Below, one piece after another: positions 1-6,471 of a DNA stretch of 11,091 nt. Position numbers and translations under genes: made by a program. Positions within the stretch are counted from its first letter, which is position 1; every line of letters starts with the position of its first letter. Source of the DNA: [Eubacterium] saphenum (GTDB lineage Bacteria; Bacillota; Clostridia; Oscillospirales; Ruminococcaceae); assembly GCA_004554555.1 (NCBI GenBank), contig SFLN01000063.1:1-11091 (forward strand), in the 5' to 3' direction. The notes beneath the pieces were generated by a model that saw nothing but the letters and a program-made list of their open reading frames with translations, did no database searches and was not told the DNA's origin.

Positions 1-324
1 CGGGATAATTGAAAGGGCGAGCGCTCTGAAAACGCTGTTTTTTCGGAAACAGATTACCCAAATCAGGCAGTACGCGAACACCAGAACGCAGTTCACTGCC
101 AAGTAAACCGCAAACGCCTCGTCCGACCAAAAGCCGAAGTAAACTCCGGGAATATTGAAAATCATCAGCCCGAAGCAGCTGAATCTTCCGATTTGCTCGA
201 GAATTTCGACAGCCTTGTTCTGCCAAAGATTTACAAAACCGTCCTTGCACTTTATCGCGAAAACTATATTCGGAACAAGGATTACCGCTACAAATGCCAG
301 CCCGAACAGATTTAACCATTCCAT
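1..324 (-). CDS. Membrane protein of unknown function, partial (C-terminus beyond left edge)
   Basis: An open frame starts at an ATG (322-324) behind an AAAGGG ribosome binding site and stays open for 108 codons to position 1, so the end of the protein is outside the window. It begins MEWLNLFGLAFVAVILVPN. Three hydrophobic stretches are visible: about residues 4-23, 48-67 and 70-93. Between the first two lies a short polar segment with the conserved-looking run AVEILEQIGRFSCFG. This suggests a small integral membrane protein with a cytoplasmic loop. I recognise the general look of an uncharacterised clostridial family but cannot name it or give a function. It lies 70 nt after the carboxynorspermidine dehydrogenase-like gene on the same strand, so it may be co-transcribed with the polyamine genes, although a hairpin lies in the gap. 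No evidence ties it to polyamines beyond position. Confidence 0.75.
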   Translation of the reverse strand, partial: MEWLNLFGLAFVAVILVPNIVFAIKCKDGFVNLWQNKAVEILEQIGRFSCFGLMIFNIPGVYFGFWSDEAFAVYLAVNCVLVFAYCLIWVICFRKNSVFRALALSIIP

Positions 325-341
325 GTTTTTTCCCTTTAATA

Positions 342-372
342 CAGCGCCGGCGAGCAAAAGCCTGCCGGGCTG
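342..372 (-). other. Intergenic hairpin between dehydrogenase-like gene and membrane protein gene
   Basis: On the minus strand, CAGCCCGGC (372-364) can pair with GCCGGCGCTG (351-342), giving nine base pairs with one bulged C and a 12-nt loop. No long T-run follows, so it is not a convincing terminator. It could be an mRNA processing or stability element within the operon. The call rests only on sequence complementarity. Confidence 0.3.
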
Positions 373-394
373 AAATGTTATTAGCCTGCGAAAA

Positions 395-1597
395 TCAGTC
401 CACAAGCACGGGATTTCTGTCCTCTTCCCACGGCAGCCCCCACTTGTTGAGCGCGTCCATAAAGGGGTCGGGGTTCATTTCCTCGACGTTGTAGACGCCG
501 GGCTTTTTCCACTCGCCCTTGAGTACCATCATCGCGCCAATCATCGCGGGCACGCCCGTGGTGTAGGAAATCGCCTGTGAGCCGACTTCCTTGTAGCACT
601 CCTGGTGGTCGCAGATATTGTAGAGGTAGTAGTTTTTGTCCTTGCCGTCTTTTTTGCCGCGGAAAATGCAGCCGATGTTGGTTTTGCCGACAGTTCTCGG
701 ACCGAGCGACGCGGGGTCGGGGAGAACCGCCTTCAAAAACTGAAGCGGGATAATCTCCTTGCCCTCGTACATAATCGGCTCAATGCTCGTCATACCAACG
801 TCCTCGAGGCACTTGAGGTGAGTGAGATAGCTCTGCCCGAAGGTCATAAAGAAGCGGATTCTCTTGATGCCCTTGATGTTGAGCGCGAGCGACTCCAGCT
901 CCTCGTGGTGAAGAAGGTACATATCCTTTTCACCGACGCCCTTGAAGTTGTAGACGCGCTTGATTTCCATCGGCTCGGTTTCAACCCACTTTCCGTCCTC
1001 GATATAAGAACCCTTCGCGGACACCTCGCGGATATTGATTTCGGGGTTAAAGTTGGTTGCAAACGGGTAGCCGTGGTCGCCGCCGTTGCAGTCGAGGATA
1101 TCGATATAGTTGATTTCATCAAATTCGTGTTTTTGCGCATAAGCCGAGAAAACTCCCGTAACTCCGGGGTCGAAGCCGCAGCCGAGAATTGCGGTAATAC
1201 CTGCTTTCTCGAAGCGCTCGCGGTAAGCCCACTGCCAGCTGTACTCAAACTTCGCGGTATCTTCCGGCTCATAGTTTGCGGTATCGAGATAGTCAACCTT
1301 GCATTCAAGGCAAGCGTCCATAATGTGCAAATCCTGATAGGGAAGCGCGATGTTCATCACGATATCGGGCTTGTACTCCTTGATAAGCGCAACCAGCTCG
1401 GGAACGTTGTCCGCATTAACGGAAGCGGTTGAGATAACGGTTTTGGTTTTGTCCTGCCACTTTTCCTTGAGCGCGTCGCACTTTGCCTTGGTTCTCGAAG
1501 CAATCATAATTTCCGAAAAAACCTCGCTGTTCTGGCAGCACTTTGCCACAACAACCGAAGCCACGCCGCCTGCGCCTATAATCAATGCTTTGCTCAT
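395..1597 (-). CDS. Carboxynorspermidine dehydrogenase-like protein (saccharopine dehydrogenase family)
   Basis: This 400-residue protein has an N-terminal Rossmann motif (ALIIGAGGVASVV, glycines at 8, 10 and 11). The middle run LGCGFDPGVTGVFSAYAQKH (138-157) is typical of the saccharopine dehydrogenase-like family. The length fits carboxynorspermidine/carboxyspermidine dehydrogenases, which are about 400 residues. These enzymes reductively condense aspartate semialdehyde with putrescine or diaminopropane using NADPH, in the cytoplasm. The gene is fourth in a minus-strand run after speD, a PLP decarboxylase and speE, which strongly supports a polyamine role over lysine metabolism. The ATG at 1597 has a GTGAGGT ribosome binding site 7 nt upstream. 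There is an 84-nt gap after speE that holds a small hairpin. The partner carboxynorspermidine decarboxylase (NspC) is not in the window. Lysine-type saccharopine dehydrogenase remains possible but is less likely given the context. Confidence 0.88.
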   Translation of the reverse strand: MSKALIIGAGGVASVVVAKCCQNSEVFSEIMIASRTKAKCDALKEKWQDKTKTVISTASVNADNVPELVALIKEYKPDIVMNIALPYQDLHIMDACLECKVDYLDTANYEPEDTAKFEYSWQWAYRERFEKAGITAILGCGFDPGVTGVFSAYAQKHEFDEINYIDILDCNGGDHGYPFATNFNPEINIREVSAKGSYIEDGKWVETEPMEIKRVYNFKGVGEKDMYLLHHEELESLALNIKGIKRIRFFMTFGQSYLTHLKCLEDVGMTSIEPIMYEGKEIIPLQFLKAVLPDPASLGPRTVGKTNIGCIFRGKKDGKDKNYYLYNICDHQECYKEVGSQAISYTTGVPAMIGAMMVLKGEWKKPGVYNVEEMNPDPFMDALNKWGLPWEEDRNPVLVD

Positions 1598-1633
1598 TTT
1601 TTTACCTCACTTTTCTATAATCAAACTTGCTGT

Positions 1634-1654
1634 AAACGAGCGGTTTGCCCGTTT
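1634..1654 (-). other. Hairpin between speE and dehydrogenase-like gene
   Basis: On the minus strand, AAACGGGC (1654-1647) and GCTCGTTT (1641-1634) form an 8-bp stem with one G-T wobble around a 5-nt loop. Read on the minus strand it is followed by only three T's, so it is at most a weak terminator. On the plus strand it is followed by a longer T-rich stretch, but no plus-strand gene ends here. It could uncouple the expression of the last gene from speE. Confidence 0.35.
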
Positions 1655-1681
1655 TGTTTATTGTTGCACAAAAATCCGTTT

Positions 1682-2539
1682 TCACTCTTTTTTGGTTTCG
1701 CGAAGGACATCGCGCACATTTTGCGGGAGCGCAAAGCAGCCGCTGTGAACGAATTGGTTGTAGTACTTGGTTTTAAGCCCCTGCGCAAGCCACCATTCGG
1801 CGTTTTGGTCTTGAACGGGGTGATATTTTTTCGAGGCGAACCCGAACAGCCAGTGTCCCGACGGATAAGTGGGAATATGCGCCTGATAGACGAGCGCGAT
1901 GGGGAAGAAATTTTTAATTCTGCTGTGAGCGCGTTTCATTGCCTCGGCGTATTCGTCGTAGAACGTGCTCTCGTGCTGATTGACGAGGATACCGTCCTCG
2001 GTGAGCGCCTTGTAGCAGTTCCCGTAGAACTCCTTTGTAAACAAGCCCTCGCCGGGCCCAAACGGGTCTGTTGAGTCAACGATAATCAAATCGTATTCAT
2101 TCTGCGCGCCGCGGACGAATTTCAGCCCGTCCTCGTAGTAGATGTGAACGCGCGGGTCGTCGAGCGAGCAGGCTGTCTGCGGGAGAAACTCGCGGCAAAG
2201 CTCGACGACGCGCCTGTCGATTTCAACCATATCGATATGTTCCACGCTCTTGAATCGGCAAAGCTCGCGGATTGTTCCGCCGTCGCCCGCGCCGATAACG
2301 AGGATTTTTTTGATATTCGGGTTGACGCTCATCGGAACGTGCGTAATCATCTCGTGGTAGATATACTCGTCCTTTTCGGTGAGCATAAGAAACCCGTCCA
2401 GAACGAGAATACGCCCAAGCTCCTCGCTCTCGAGAATATCGATTTTCTGAAACTCGCTTTGTTCGCTTGCGAGGTGACGTTTAATTTTGATGGAAAACTT
2501 CACGCTTTGAGTGTGATTTTCGGTAAACCAAAGCTCCAT
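1682..2539 (-). CDS. speE: Spermidine synthase (polyamine aminopropyltransferase)
   Basis: SpeE transfers the aminopropyl group from decarboxylated AdoMet to putrescine, giving spermidine and methylthioadenosine, in the cytoplasm. The 285-residue length is normal for the family. Hallmarks include YIYHEMITHVPM (60-71), the nucleotide-binding GAGDGG loop (83-88), VEID (105-108) and VDSTDPFGP (154-162) carrying the catalytic aspartates D155 and D158. PTYPSGHWLFGFAS towards the C-terminus is also typical. The ATG at 2539 has an AGGAG ribosome binding site that begins inside the TAG stop codon of the upstream decarboxylase gene. Only 11 nt separate the two frames, so translation is probably coupled. 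The decarboxylated AdoMet supplier SpeD is in the same operon. Confidence in function is high. Acceptor preference (putrescine or another diamine) cannot be read from the sequence. Confidence 0.97.
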   Translation of the reverse strand: MELWFTENHTQSVKFSIKIKRHLASEQSEFQKIDILESEELGRILVLDGFLMLTEKDEYIYHEMITHVPMSVNPNIKKILVIGAGDGGTIRELCRFKSVEHIDMVEIDRRVVELCREFLPQTACSLDDPRVHIYYEDGLKFVRGAQNEYDLIIVDSTDPFGPGEGLFTKEFYGNCYKALTEDGILVNQHESTFYDEYAEAMKRAHSRIKNFFPIALVYQAHIPTYPSGHWLFGFASKKYHPVQDQNAEWWLAQGLKTKYYNQFVHSGCFALPQNVRDVLRETKKE

Positions 2540-2550
2540 AATCCAAACTC

Positions 2551-3996
2551 CTAATCAACAACTTCAAGATATTCAACCTTCATATCTCGGCAGCCCGTGA
2601 GGTTGCAGCCCTTTTCCTTGGCAAATCTGATGTAGTCGAGGATATCCTCGGTGATACGCTCGCCGGGCGCTAAAATCGGGATACCGGGCGGATAGCACAT
2701 AACAAATTCCGCGCAGATTTTGCCGGCAGCTTGGTCGAGCGGCGTTGATTTTTGCTCGGAGTAGAACGCCTGCTGCGGGGGCATTTCAACGATGGGATTG
2801 ATGTATTCGTGGTCGTACAGCCCGACAGGAGATTTCCCGTAAAGCCGCTTTATTTCGGACAGCGCGGACATCAGACGCTCGATTTCAAGAGCGCGGTCAG
2901 CACCCGTGATAATCGCGAGGATATTGCCGATATCGCCGAACTCGATTTGTATTCCGTACTCATCGCGGAGCAGGTCGTATACCTCAATCCCCGCAAGTCC
3001 CATAGCGCGCGTGTGTACCGAGAGCTTTGTGCGGTCAAACGCGTAAAAATCCGCGCCGTTGCAAAGCTCCTCGCCGAACGCGTAGTAGCCGCCCGTCGCG
3101 TTGATTTCACGGCGCGCGTAGTCGGTGAATTCAACGGTTTTCGCGTAAAACTGCTTGCCGTTGAGCGCGAGATTTTGCCGCGCCAAATCCAGCGAAACCA
3201 TCAGCAGATAGCTCGCCGAGGTAGTTTGCGTGAGGTTAATCACCTGTCGAACGTAGTTTGCGTTCACGGTTTTTGCGGTGAGAAGAATTGCGCTTTGGGT
3301 GAGCGAGCCGCCCGTTTTGTGAACGGAAACGGCAGCCATATCCGCGCCGCAGCTCATACCGCTCGGTGGAAGATTTTCACCGAAGTAAAAATGTGTGCCG
3401 TGCGCCTCGTCGCAAAGCGCCAAAAGACCGTGCTTATGCGCGGTTTCGACAATTCTTTTCAAGTCCGAGCAAATGCCGTAGTAGGTCGGGTTGTTGACGA
3501 GAACAGCCTTTGCGTCGGGGTTTTCTTTGATAGCCTGTTCAACCGCTTCGACGGTCATTCCGAGCGGGATTCCGAGGTCCTTGTTGACGCCGGGGTTGAC
3601 GTAAACGGGGATTGCCCCGCAAACGACAAGCGCGTTTATAGCGCTTCGGTGAACGTTTCGCGGGAGGATAATCTTGTCGCCCGCCTTGCAGGTGGACATA
3701 ATCATCGCCTGCACAGCGCCCGTTGCGCCGTTTACGATGAAGAACGAGTTGTCCGCGCCGAAAGCGTCCGCAGCGAGCTCCTGCGCCTGCTTGATGACGG
3801 AAATCGGGTGACAGAGGTTGTCGAGCGGCTTCATCGAGTTGACGTCGTTTTTGAGGCAATCCTTCCCGAGAAATTCGGTAAGCACGGCGTTTCCGCGACC
3901 ACCCTTGTGCCCGGGAACGTCGAACGGAACAACGCGGTTCATTCTATGCTCGCGCATTGCTTCATAGAGCGGCGCGCGGCTCTGGTCAAGGTTCAT
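2551..3996 (-). CDS. PLP-dependent arginine/lysine/ornithine decarboxylase (short SpeA-type)
   Basis: This 481-residue enzyme belongs to the aspartate-aminotransferase-fold basic amino acid decarboxylases, in the short form like Bacillus SpeA, without the N-terminal wing domain of the E. coli inducible enzymes. Visible hallmarks are VPFDVPGHKGG (23-33), FIVNGATGAVQAMI (86-99), the cofactor aspartate in DEAHG (196-200), the PLP lysine K227 in SVHKTGGSLTQ (224-234), and the C-terminal CYPPGIPILAPGE (434-446). It makes agmatine, cadaverine or putrescine, but the substrate cannot be assigned from sequence. Arginine is the default guess for this subfamily. Neither agmatinase nor agmatine deiminase is in the window, so the route from agmatine to putrescine would have to be encoded elsewhere. 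The ATG at 3996 has a GAAAGG ribosome binding site. The gene follows speD by 24 nt and abuts speE. Confidence 0.93.
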   Translation of the reverse strand: MNLDQSRAPLYEAMREHRMNRVVPFDVPGHKGGRGNAVLTEFLGKDCLKNDVNSMKPLDNLCHPISVIKQAQELAADAFGADNSFFIVNGATGAVQAMIMSTCKAGDKIILPRNVHRSAINALVVCGAIPVYVNPGVNKDLGIPLGMTVEAVEQAIKENPDAKAVLVNNPTYYGICSDLKRIVETAHKHGLLALCDEAHGTHFYFGENLPPSGMSCGADMAAVSVHKTGGSLTQSAILLTAKTVNANYVRQVINLTQTTSASYLLMVSLDLARQNLALNGKQFYAKTVEFTDYARREINATGGYYAFGEELCNGADFYAFDRTKLSVHTRAMGLAGIEVYDLLRDEYGIQIEFGDIGNILAIITGADRALEIERLMSALSEIKRLYGKSPVGLYDHEYINPIVEMPPQQAFYSEQKSTPLDQAAGKICAEFVMCYPPGIPILAPGERITEDILDYIRFAKEKGCNLTGCRDMKVEYLEVVD

Positions 3997-4020
3997 TTTA
4001 CACTGCCTTTCAACCGAAAA

Positions 4021-4839
4021 TCAGTAGATGTTCATTCCGCTGAAAATCTCAATCATTTCGCGCCGCAAATCGTTGGTGATTTGCAAACGCTCCTGCGGGT
4101 GAATTTCGTAAACGTCGGTGTTGAAAAGGTAGTTCTGAAGCTCAATTTCCTTGATAAGCATTTTGGTGTGGAAGATGTTGGACTGATAGACGTTCACGTC
4201 CATAGCGTCGTATTTTGTGAGGGTATCGGGGTTGATGAAGTCCTGGATTGAGGTCATATTGCTGTCCATAAAGAACTTCTTTCCCGAAACGTCGCGGGTA
4301 AAGCCGCGCACGCGGTAATCGATGATGATGATATCCGAGTCGAACGAGCCGATAAGGTAGTCGAGCGTCTGGAGCGGGGAAATCTCGCCGCAGGTTGCCA
4401 CATCGATATCAACGCGGAAGGTAGAAATCGCCTTGTCGGGGTGATATTCGGGGAAGGTGTGGACGGTGATATGGCTCTTGTCGAGGTGCGCGTGAACGGT
4501 TTCGCCGGTCATATTTGAAAAGAAGCCAAGCCCGCGGTTGCAGCTCTCGTCGATATGCGACGGGTCGATATTGCCCTCCGCGAACAGAACGTTAACGGAC
4601 GCGCCCTGCGGTTCATAGTCCTGCTTGGATATGTTCAGAACGGTCGCGCCGATTTTCTCGGTGACGTCGCACAAAATCTTGGTAAGACGCTCCGAGTTAT
4701 ACTGTTCGTCAATGTAAGCTATATAATCGCGCTGTTCTCTCTCGCTCTTCGCGTAACAAACATCGTAAATGTTAAAGCTAAGTGTTTTGGTGAGATTGTT
4801 GAACCCATACAACGCCAACTTTTTCTCCAACCCTAACAT
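4021..4839 (-). CDS. speD: S-adenosylmethionine decarboxylase proenzyme (E. coli-type SpeD)
   Basis: SpeD decarboxylates AdoMet to supply the aminopropyl donor for SpeE. It is made as a proenzyme that cleaves itself before a serine, which becomes the pyruvoyl cofactor. The protein closely matches the long gammaproteobacterial-type enzyme along its whole length: GFNNLTKTLSFNIYDVCYAK, ISKQDYEPQGASV, AHLDKSHITVHTFPE and DYRVRGFTRD. Numbered from the start used here, cleavage is expected between K121 and S122 in LDKSH, and the active-site cysteine is C150 in ATCGEISP. The start is uncertain. An upstream in-frame ATG at 4863 would leave only about 10 nt of leader after the promoter and has no ribosome binding site. 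The ATG at 4839 has AAAGGA just upstream and gives 272 residues, though the spacing is short. A TTG at 4818 behind GGAG would give about the E. coli length. It is the first gene of the polyamine operon. Confidence 0.95.
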   Translation of the reverse strand: MLGLEKKLALYGFNNLTKTLSFNIYDVCYAKSEREQRDYIAYIDEQYNSERLTKILCDVTEKIGATVLNISKQDYEPQGASVNVLFAEGNIDPSHIDESCNRGLGFFSNMTGETVHAHLDKSHITVHTFPEYHPDKAISTFRVDIDVATCGEISPLQTLDYLIGSFDSDIIIIDYRVRGFTRDVSGKKFFMDSNMTSIQDFINPDTLTKYDAMDVNVYQSNIFHTKMLIKEIELQNYLFNTDVYEIHPQERLQITNDLRREMIEIFSGMNIY

Positions 4840-4879
4840 CAATCCTTTCGGTAAATTTTGCATTTATACAGTTATAGTG

Positions 4880-4908
4880 ATTATAGCATATTATTGTCCA
4901 AAATGCAA
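4880..4908 (-). promoter_or_regulatory. Sigma-A promoter of the speD polyamine operon
   Basis: On the minus strand, a -35-like TTGCAT (4908-4903) is followed by a 17-nt spacer and a perfect -10 TATAAT (4885-4880) with an extended TG dinucleotide (TGCTATAAT). Transcription should start near 4873. The same element occurs again upstream of the small gene at 4973-5257. The -35 is poor, so the extended -10 probably carries the activity. Confidence 0.7.
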
Positions 4909-4930
4909 CAATTTTTTAAAAATATTTTAC

Positions 4931-4962
4931 AAAAAAGAAAAAAGCCGAGCAAATCGCTCAAC
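4931..4962 (-). terminator. Rho-independent terminator of the 94-residue protein gene
   Basis: Just after the TGA stop (4975-4973), the minus strand carries GTTGAGC (4962-4956), a 5-nt loop and GCTCGGC (4950-4944). This is a 7-bp stem with two G-T wobbles, followed by a run of T's interrupted by one C. It separates the small gene from the speD promoter immediately downstream, so speD is not simply transcribed by read-through. Confidence 0.75.
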
Positions 4963-4972
4963 TTTAGACTTT

Positions 4973-5257
4973 TCAAATGCTGTCGTTTGACCAGCTTTTG
5001 CCGTCGAAGCTGTACTGCAAATCGTCCCAAATCCAACGGTCGCCGTTTTGCTTCATCGTGAACCGACGATATATATCGAGCGTGCCGTTTGTGGTTTCGA
5101 TGACGGCTTCCATTGCGGCGAAATCCTCGTGCGCCTTTTTCTCAGCATCGGCAAGCGCCGAAAGCAAATTCAGCAAAACGGGCGCGACCTGCTCACACAT
5201 TCCAGCGAACTTTTCGGGCGTGTCCGTAATTTCAACGCGGTTTCCGTGAAACTCCAT
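4973..5257 (-). CDS. Hypothetical protein, 94 residues
   Basis: I do not recognise this small protein. It starts MEFHGNRVEITDTPEKFAGM, is soluble-looking and acidic, has no signal peptide or membrane segment, and has a helical, alanine-rich middle (about residues 25-50: VLLNLLSALADAEKKAHEDF). The C-terminal half carries several aromatic residues (IYRRF, WIWDDLQYSF). The ATG at 5257 is preferred because AAAAGGTG lies 6 nt upstream. A GTG at 5266 is also in frame, but its codon overlaps that ribosome binding site. The gene has its own sigma-A promoter, which is a near copy of the speD promoter, and its own terminator, so it is a single-gene unit. The shared promoter suggests expression alongside the polyamine operon. 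A role in polyamine metabolism is only a guess from that. Confidence 0.75.
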   Translation of the reverse strand: MEFHGNRVEITDTPEKFAGMCEQVAPVLLNLLSALADAEKKAHEDFAAMEAVIETTNGTLDIYRRFTMKQNGDRWIWDDLQYSFDGKSWSNDSI

Positions 5258-5303
5258 TTCGTTCACCTTTTCTTTGTCAATTTTTACTGAAACAATTATA
5301 ATA

Positions 5304-5332
5304 ATTATACCATATTATTGTCGAAAATGCAA
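5304..5332 (-). promoter_or_regulatory. Sigma-A promoter of the 94-residue protein gene
   Basis: On the minus strand: TTGCAT (5332-5327), a 17-nt spacer, and TATAAT (5309-5304) preceded by an extended TG (TGGTATAAT). The expected start near 5297 gives a leader of about 40 nt. From the -35 to 12 nt past the -10, it matches the speD promoter at 36 of 41 positions. Confidence 0.7.
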
Positions 5333-5376
5333 TATCATTTTATAAATTTTCACAAATTTTATTTTTTCGAGTGTAG

Positions 5377-5405
5377 TTGACAAAATGCACGTTTTATGAT
5401 ATAAT
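5377..5405 (+). promoter_or_regulatory. Consensus sigma-A promoter of the PHP/malic enzyme/metF operon
   Basis: A perfect -35 TTGACA (5377-5382), a 17-nt spacer and a perfect -10 TATAAT (5400-5405) with extended TG (TGATATAAT). This is as close to the consensus as a vegetative promoter gets, so strong basal transcription from about 5412 is expected. It is divergent from the promoter at 5304-5332, with the two -35 boxes about 45 bp apart. The leader to the first gene is about 175 nt. Confidence 0.85.
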
Positions 5406-5430
5406 TATATTGGTATATTTTTATTTGCGG

Positions 5431-5524
5431 CAACGACGGGAAATTTGCCTGGAATCACTGCGCTCGGCGCAAGAATTGGCTTAACGGAGCGGGGACAAGG
5501 GTTGTAATAATAGCTGAAATTTCC
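5431..5524 (+). promoter_or_regulatory. Possible structured 5' leader RNA upstream of the PHP gene
   Basis: The 182-nt stretch between the promoter and the first gene contains no convincing gene. GGAAATTT (5439-5446) pairs perfectly with AAATTTCC (5517-5524), closing a domain. Inside it, GCC plus AAT (5447-5455, with a TGG bulge) pairs with ATTGGC (5475-5480), capped by the hairpin TGCGC-TCG-GCGCA (5459-5471). A second small hairpin, ACAA-GGG-TTGT, spans 5495-5505. An alternative stem, GGCAA (5429-5433) with TTGCC (5445-5449), would exclude the first two helices, as in a two-state switch. I could not match it to a riboswitch class I know. The helices are short, so chance pairing is possible. 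Confidence 0.35.
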
Positions 5525-5587
5525 TCATAGAAAAATAATGCAGACAACTTATTGTTTGTAGAAACGAAAACTGAATTGGAGGGGCTT

Positions 5588-6430
5588 ATGAAGGCTGACC
5601 TGCACTGCCACACAACAATATCCGACGGTTCGCTCGGGATATCGGACGTCATAATGCAAGCGGGACGCGACGGAGTTGACTGTCTTGCGATAACCGACCA
5701 CGACAGCTTGGCATCGCTGTCGCGCTCATCGATTTTGGGAGCGCGCTACAAGGTGAAAGTGATACCCGCGGTGGAGTTTTCCGCATTTGACGTTTCGCGG
5801 AAGAAAAAGGTTCACGTTTTGTGTTATATGCCGAAAAAGCCCGACCGTCTTGAAGGGCTTTGCCTGAGGACAAGCGAGGGCAGAATGAAGCTTGGAAAGA
5901 GCCTTGCGATGAAGGTTCTGGAGAAGTACCCGATAACGCTCGAGAGCATTCTGCGCTATTCTGCGGGAAGCAAGGCGATTTACAAGTGCCACATAATGCA
6001 CGCGCTGATGGATTACGGCTACACGACCGAGCTTTACGGCAACATTTACGACGAGATTTTCGACGTGAACGAGGGACTTTGCGCGGAGCAGGTTCGCGCG
6101 GAGGCTGATTTTTACCCCGATGTTCGGTTTGTACTTACGCTGATAAAGGCTTCGGGCGGAATTTCGGTTATAGCGCACCCGAAGGTTTTCGACAGCATGG
6201 ATTTGCTTGAAGAACTGGCAAAGGAAAAGCTGATAGACGGCGCGGAGGTTTATCACTCGAGCGCGGACGAGAAGTACAGAAGCGAGCTTTCGGCGCTTTG
6301 CGAGCAGTACAATCTGATACAGACGGGCGGCTCGGATTTTCACGGGTTCTACAATCACTACCCGATACAAATCGGCTCTGCGACAACCGCCGAGGACCAG
6401 CTTGAAAAAATTCTGAATTTCAATTCGTGA
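5588..6430 (+). CDS. PHP-domain metal-dependent phosphoesterase (TrpH/YciV-like)
   Basis: This 280-residue protein has the full set of PHP metal-ligand motifs: DLHCHTTISDG (4-14, H6, H8 and D13), ITDHDSL (35-41, D37, H38 and D39), AVEFSA (61-66, E63), KVHVLCYMP (74-82, H76), VIAHPKVF (194-201, H197) and GGSDFHG (247-253, D250 and H252). This supports a multinuclear metal hydrolase active site in the cytoplasm. Relatives of this size include E. coli RNase AM (YciV/TrpH), which removes nucleotides from RNA 5' ends and hydrolyses 3',5'-bisphosphonucleotides. The exact substrate here is not determined. The ATG at 5588 has a strong GGAGG site 5-8 nt upstream. A TTG at 5552 is in frame but lacks a ribosome binding site, and family members begin close to the DLHCHT motif. 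It is the first gene of the plus-strand operon, 41 nt before the malic enzyme gene. Confidence 0.9.
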   Translation: MKADLHCHTTISDGSLGISDVIMQAGRDGVDCLAITDHDSLASLSRSSILGARYKVKVIPAVEFSAFDVSRKKKVHVLCYMPKKPDRLEGLCLRTSEGRMKLGKSLAMKVLEKYPITLESILRYSAGSKAIYKCHIMHALMDYGYTTELYGNIYDEIFDVNEGLCAEQVRAEADFYPDVRFVLTLIKASGGISVIAHPKVFDSMDLLEELAKEKLIDGAEVYHSSADEKYRSELSALCEQYNLIQTGGSDFHGFYNHYPIQIGSATTAEDQLEKILNFNS

Positions 6431-6471
6431 GCGAACGCTTGCGGTAAATTATACAAAAGAAGGTTAAAGAA

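Noticed and set aside
605..1432. A 275-codon plus-strand frame opposite the dehydrogenase-like gene
   Set aside because: It is an antisense shadow of a protein with a clear Rossmann motif and family signature. Its valine/leucine/aspartate-rich translation matches nothing I recognise.
2752..4251. A 499-codon open frame on the plus strand opposite the decarboxylase and speD genes
   Set aside because: It is antisense to two clearly recognisable enzymes, has low-complexity composition with no family motifs, and has no convincing ribosome binding site. It results from the codon bias of the real genes.
5258..5266. A GTG start three codons upstream for the 94-residue protein
   Set aside because: The GTG overlaps the AAAAGGTG ribosome binding site that serves the ATG at 5257.
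5412..5540. 6S RNA gene
   Set aside because: The strong promoter and the long closing helix invite the idea, but I cannot see the conserved 6S central-bubble elements, and no terminator separates it from the PHP gene. It is left as an unassigned leader for a covariance search.
5552..5587. A 12-codon N-terminal extension of the PHP protein from a TTG at 5552
   Set aside because: It has no ribosome binding site, while GGAGG stands correctly before the ATG at 5588, and PHP proteins start close to the DLHCHT motif.
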